Positions 5,281 through 7,837 of a stretch of 7,837 nt of DNA are shown piece after piece; the first letter of the stretch is position 1, and every line of letters starts with the position of its first letter. The position numbers and the translations under genes were made by a program. Below the pieces are notes generated by a model. It was not told the DNA's origin. It was given only the letters and a program-made list of their open reading frames with translations, and searched no databases. Location of the stretch: assembly GCA_028869975.1 (NCBI GenBank), contig JAGWQR010000158.1, forward strand, positions 1-7,837, written 5' to 3'. The stretch is from Alphaproteobacteria bacterium. Its GTDB lineage: Bacteria; Pseudomonadota; Alphaproteobacteria; Sphingomonadales; Sphingomonadaceae.

Positions 5281-7837
5281 TCGTTCAGCGTTTGACCAAC
5301 CGCCTTCACCTGAAGCTGCGCACCGCTGTAGCTGAGGGTGTAATTGGACGAAGCGGCGAGCGTGCCTTGCGTGATCGCGTAATTGCCCACGTTCGAGGCC
5401 GGGGTCGCGCTTGTCGTCAGCGCGCCCGTCAGGCTGTCGCCATTGACGAGGCCGGTGCTGCTGTAGGTCAACGCCGGGATCGCCGCGCCATAGATGCTCG
5501 TCTCAGCATTCGCCACCACGCTCAACGGTGCCGGGGTGATGCTGTAGGCGGTGGCGTTGCCGGGGGCCTGCACAAAGCTGAAGCTGTAGTTGGTGCTGTT
5601 TCCGGCAAATCCCGATCCGGTGATCGCGTAAGTGCCGACGTTCGCGGTTGACGTCGCGGTCGTGGCGAAGCTTGCGGTGCCGGTGGTGACGCCGCCCAGC
5701 GCATCACCATTGACCAGACCCGCAGCGCTCGCCGTGCCCGTGAGCGGTGCGATCGCCGCACCATAGACGCTGGTCGCCGGGGTCGCGGTATAGGTGATCG
5801 TCAGCGGTGCCGGGGTGATGACCTCGTTCGCACCGCTGTAGCTGAGGGTGTAATTGGACGAAGCGGCGAGCGTGCCTTGCGTGATGGCGTAATTGCCCAC
5901 GTTCGAGGCCGGGGTCGCGCTTGTCGTCAGCGCGCCCGAGAGCGTGTCACCATTGACGAGGCCGGTGCTGCTGTAGGTCAAGGCCGGGATCGCCGCGCCA
6001 TAGATGCTCGTCTCAGCATTCGCCACCACGCTCAACGGTGCCGGGGTGATATTGGCGCTGAGCGGGTTGAGGGTGTAATTGCTTGCCAGCGTGTAATTGC
6101 TTGCCTTGCTGCCGCCCAGGCTCAGCGCGCTCACGATGATCGGGATGGCGTTGCCCGCATTGGCGCTAGAGAAATTGGCGGTATAGCTGGCGATGTTCAG
6201 TCCACCCGCCGTCGAATCCGCCGTCGTCTCGCCCGCAAACACCGCGCCCGAAGTGTTGAGCGTCGCCGCCGTGGTGCCATTATAGACCCTGTTGTTGCCG
6301 ACAAGTCCGGTGATCCCGGTGACGCTCAGCGATGCCGGGGTGATCGTCAGCGCCGCGCTTGCCCCCGTGCCCGAAATCAGATCATAGCCCTGCTGGATCG
6401 AATAAAGCCCGCCAATCGCCACGGTGTAGCTGCCCGCATTGGTGCAGCTCGCATCGCCACCCGCACACGCCAGCGCCGCCGTGCCTTTGACGAGTGCCGG
6501 AGTGGCCGCAACATTGCCCGCCAGGGTCACGGTGTAGGGCGTCGGTGAGCCCACTGCGCCCGCCTGATCAGCGCTGTTATAGGTGACACTTGCATTGACA
6601 AGCCCGCCTGCCACCGTTGCCGGAGTCAGAAACACCTTGAGCAGCGGATCGGTAAAGCCCGCATACATCCGCCAGCTCAACGCCTGCCCGCCCTGCGTAT
6701 CGATGTTGCTGGTGTTCGTGGCGGTGAGGAAATTGCTCCAAGCCGCAGGATTAAACGCATAATTGGCCGCCGCCGTCTTCGTCGGGTCAGAGGTGACGGA
6801 CAAGAGATTGGTGACGGTACCCAGATTTGCACCGACGCCCGCTGCCTGTCCGGTCGAATAACTGTCCCAGTAACTATTGCTGATGGTGCCACTAGAATAC
6901 CCGCCAAAGCCGCCGACATCGCTCGCGCTGCCCGTTACTGCGCCGGTTGCATAGGCGTTGCTAATTATACCGCGATTATTCACCCCGAAGAACCCGCCGG
7001 TTTTGCTGAAGCCCGCATAGCCGCCGCCACTCACCGCACCCGTGGCATAAGCGTTGCTGATTGTGCCGGCGCTATTAACCCCGACAAACCCGCCAACTAC
7101 GCTACCACTGCTCGTCACCGTGCCGGTGGCATAGGCGTTGGTGATCGTGCCCCCATTATACCCGACGAACCCGCCGTCATCGCCGAAGGTGCCGCTCACC
7201 GCGCCGGTCGCATACGCGTTGGTAATCGTGCCCGCGTTATACCCATCCAGCCCCCCGGCATTCTCATTAATGCCCGTGACGGCGCCGGTGGCATAAGCGT
7301 TGGTGATCGTGCCCCCATTATACCCAACCAACCCACCAACTTCGTTTTTACCGATTACGCTGCCACCGACCAGCCCGACGTTGCTGATGCTGGCGCCGGT
7401 TCCGACAGCGCCAAACAGGCCAACATAACTGGCGTTGGGCCGGTTGATTATGAGGGTGCTGATGCTATGGCCTGCACCATCAAACTTGCCGGAAAAGCCC
7501 GTGACGAGGCCCCCTTTCACAAACGCCGTGCCGTTCCACAAATTTCCCGCGCCATCGGCGCCGAGCGGGACAAAGCCGGTGCCCGCCCACATGCCGGCAT
7601 AACTGCCCGGCGTCCCTGCCACGACCGCGCCGGTTTGGCTGAGATCGATATTATTGGCGAGTGCGTAACTGGCAGAAAGCGTCGTTCCGTTATAATCGAT
7701 CAACTGGAGCTGATGTGCATTGGAAATCAGGATTGCGCCCGCCGCGTTGGTGCCATCCATCGCCGCTGTTGGCACCTCAAACGCAAGGAATGGGCGCGTC
7801 GTGTTGCCTGCCACATACACAAAGCCTGTTGGCGTCG
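5139..7837 (-). CDS. Filamentous-haemagglutinin-like secreted protein with GLUG and MBG repeats (5' part outside the window)
   Basis: The frame is open to the right-hand edge (TPTGFVYVAGN... before the GTG at 7820), so the gene begins outside the window; any signal peptide and two-partner secretion domain would be there. Residues below count from that GTG. About 30-130 resemble the segment leading into GLUG arrays (NAHQLQLIDYN, ALANNIDLS, GTGFVPLGADG, GKFDGAGHSISTLIINRP). GLUG repeats occupy about 160-325. About 400-495 form an MBG-like domain, and about 495-590 a YDG-like domain (RVYNGTTAATL). Three MBG domains follow at 591-668, 669-760 and 761-838, each opening with ITPAPL. The composition is rich in Gly, Ala, Ser, Thr and Asn and almost free of Cys, as in exported beta-helical adhesins. 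A surface adhesin or matrix role is inferred from the family. The last 45 residues, after NDF, are probably out of frame because of an apparent one-base loss at 5275-5279. Confidence 0.87.
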   Translation of the reverse strand, partial: TPTGFVYVAGNTTRPFLAFEVPTAAMDGTNAAGAILISNAHQLQLIDYNGTTLSASYALANNIDLSQTGAVVAGTPGSYAGMWAGTGFVPLGADGAGNLWNGTAFVKGGLVTGFSGKFDGAGHSISTLIINRPNASYVGLFGAVGTGASISNVGLVGGSVIGKNEVGGLVGYNGGTITNAYATGAVTGINENAGGLDGYNAGTITNAYATGAVSGTFGDDGGFVGYNGGTITNAYATGTVTSSGSVVGGFVGVNSAGTISNAYATGAVSGGGYAGFSKTGGFFGVNNRGIISNAYATGAVTGSASDVGGFGGYSSGTISNSYWDSYSTGQAAGVGANLGTVTNLLSVTSDPTKTAAANYAFNPAAWSNFLTATNTSNIDTQGGQALSWRMYAGFTDPLLKVFLTPATVAGGLVNASVTYNSADQAGAVGSPTPYTVTLAGNVAATPALVKGTAALACAGGDASCTNAGSYTVAIGGLYSIQQGYDLISGTGASAALTITPASLSVTGITGLVGNNRVYNGTTAATLNTSGAVFAGETTADSTAGGLNIASYTANFSSANAGNAIPIIVSALSLGGSKASNYTLASNYTLNPLSANITPAPLSVVANAETSIYGAAIPALTYSSTGLVNGDTLSGALTTSATPASNVGNYAITQGTLAASSNYTLSYSGANEVITPAPLTITYTATPATSVYGAAIAPLTGTASAAGLVNGDALGGVTTGTASFATTATSTANVGTYAITGSGFAGNSTNYSFSFVQAPGNATAYSITPAPLSVVANAETSIYGAAIPALTYSSTGLVNGDSLTGALTTSATPASNVGNYAITQGTLAASSNYTLSYSGAQLQVKAVGQTLNDFLPTRIPAPMPPASWTPCLPGAISTILRVNGLTDISLGLAGNTCAH
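5319..5540 (-). repeat. MBG domain direct repeat, copy 2 in protein order
   Basis: This is the partner of 5829-6050, in the same orientation and without indels, and is the last recognisable domain before the C-terminal segment. It encodes the same domain, with DSLTGA instead of DTLSGA. Between the two copies lies a third, clearly diverged MBG domain. Confidence 0.93.
5541..5828 (-). repeat. Diverged MBG domain between the two near-identical copies
   Basis: This segment encodes ITPAPLTITYTATPATSVYG, then AGLVNGDALGGV, TANVGTYAITGSGF and NSTNYSFSF. It keeps the MBG framework (ITPAPL opening, SVYGAAI, GLVNGD, NVGTYAI, NYSF) but is longer and differs through most of its length from the flanking domains. 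The two outer copies are therefore much closer to each other than either is to this middle one. Confidence 0.8.
5829..6050 (-). repeat. MBG domain direct repeat, copy 1 in protein order
   Basis: This 222-bp unit encodes the domain opening ITPAPLSVVANAETSIYGAA and ending NYTLSYSGA. It is matched without gaps at an offset of exactly 510 bp by 5319-5540. By eye I count seven mismatches, about 97 percent identity, five of them clustered where the protein changes from DTLSGA to DSLTGA. Such near-identity between domains within one gene points to recent duplication or gene conversion. Confidence 0.93.
6073..6105 (-). repeat. 18-bp in-frame tandem duplication
   Basis: On the plus strand GTGTAATTGCTTGCC occurs at 6073-6087 and again at 6091-6105, a period of 18 bp. 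The encoded protein reads SNYTLASNYTL at about residues 574-584, at the end of the YDG-like domain, where one NYTL strand normally precedes the next ITPAPL opening. It looks like a small slippage or duplication event that keeps the frame. Confidence 0.85.
6846..7343 (-). repeat. GLUG-type repeat array, about six 27-codon units
   Basis: Units follow the pattern GG-[LF]-x-GYN-x-GTI-[TS]-NAYATGAV-x-G. Their NAY/NSY cores lie at residues 174, 201, 228, 256, 288 and 315 of the secreted protein, giving spacings of 27, 27, 28, 32 and 27 codons. The first three units are closest to one another; the fourth to sixth carry changes such as GVNSAG, GVNNRG and the terminal NSYWDSYSTG. GLUG repeats are known from bacterial extracellular proteins and are thought to stack as solenoid rungs. 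The array is coding sequence and in frame throughout. Confidence 0.85.

Noticed and set aside
5292..6548. Two plus-strand frames sharing GRGRACRQRAR and AVGQ segments within 5292-5651 and 5877-6548
   Set aside because: They resemble each other only because they lie opposite the duplicated MBG DNA. The Arg-rich products match no family I know, so they are shadows of the repeat gene.
6846..7343. Regular repeats that might suggest a CRISPR array
   Set aside because: The period is about 81 bp (27 codons), the repeats are imperfect and in frame, and they encode GLUG units; there are no conserved short repeats with unrelated spacers.

Overview
The window appears to come from a GC-rich alphaproteobacterium, most likely a sphingomonad. 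That guess rests on codon bias and on the pairing of a GLUG/MBG-type giant secreted protein with a sulfotransferase; there is no rRNA or marker gene to prove it. Two gene blocks point towards each other and meet at about 4.0-4.2 kb.

Left block, plus strand (2-4024): the 3' end of hsdM, a complete two-domain hsdS and an hsdR, tightly joined by ATGA stop/start overlaps at 205-208 and 1491-1494. This is a type I restriction-modification operon. HsdM plus HsdS should form the DNA methyltransferase, and HsdR should add the nuclease and translocase. All nuclease and helicase motifs of HsdR are present, but the protein breaks off near residue 772 in a region where the family continues for some 200-300 more residues, ending in a short unrelated tail. 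Immediately after it, in another frame, lies the C-terminal winged-helix end of a Fic-family protein whose catalytic part is absent. The simplest reading is a deletion that removed the end of hsdR and the start of a downstream fic gene. Methylation is probably intact and restriction probably impaired.

The gap 4025-4203 holds no gene that I can support.

Right block, minus strand (7837 down to 4204): the 3' part of a large repetitive secreted protein of the filamentous-haemagglutinin (two-partner secretion) type, with a GLUG array, a YDG-like domain and three MBG domains, followed by a PAPS-dependent sulfotransferase. The large gene probably carries a one-base frameshift in an A5 tract (5275-5279). 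Reading past it gives a more protein-like C-terminus ending at 5071, only 48 bp before the sulfotransferase start, so the two genes probably share a transcript.

I see no clearly new biological system. The points most worth checking are the hsdR/fic deletion scar, the frameshifted C-terminus of the adhesin-like gene and the adhesin-sulfotransferase pairing. No rRNA, tRNA, CRISPR array, intact mobile element or convincing terminator was seen.
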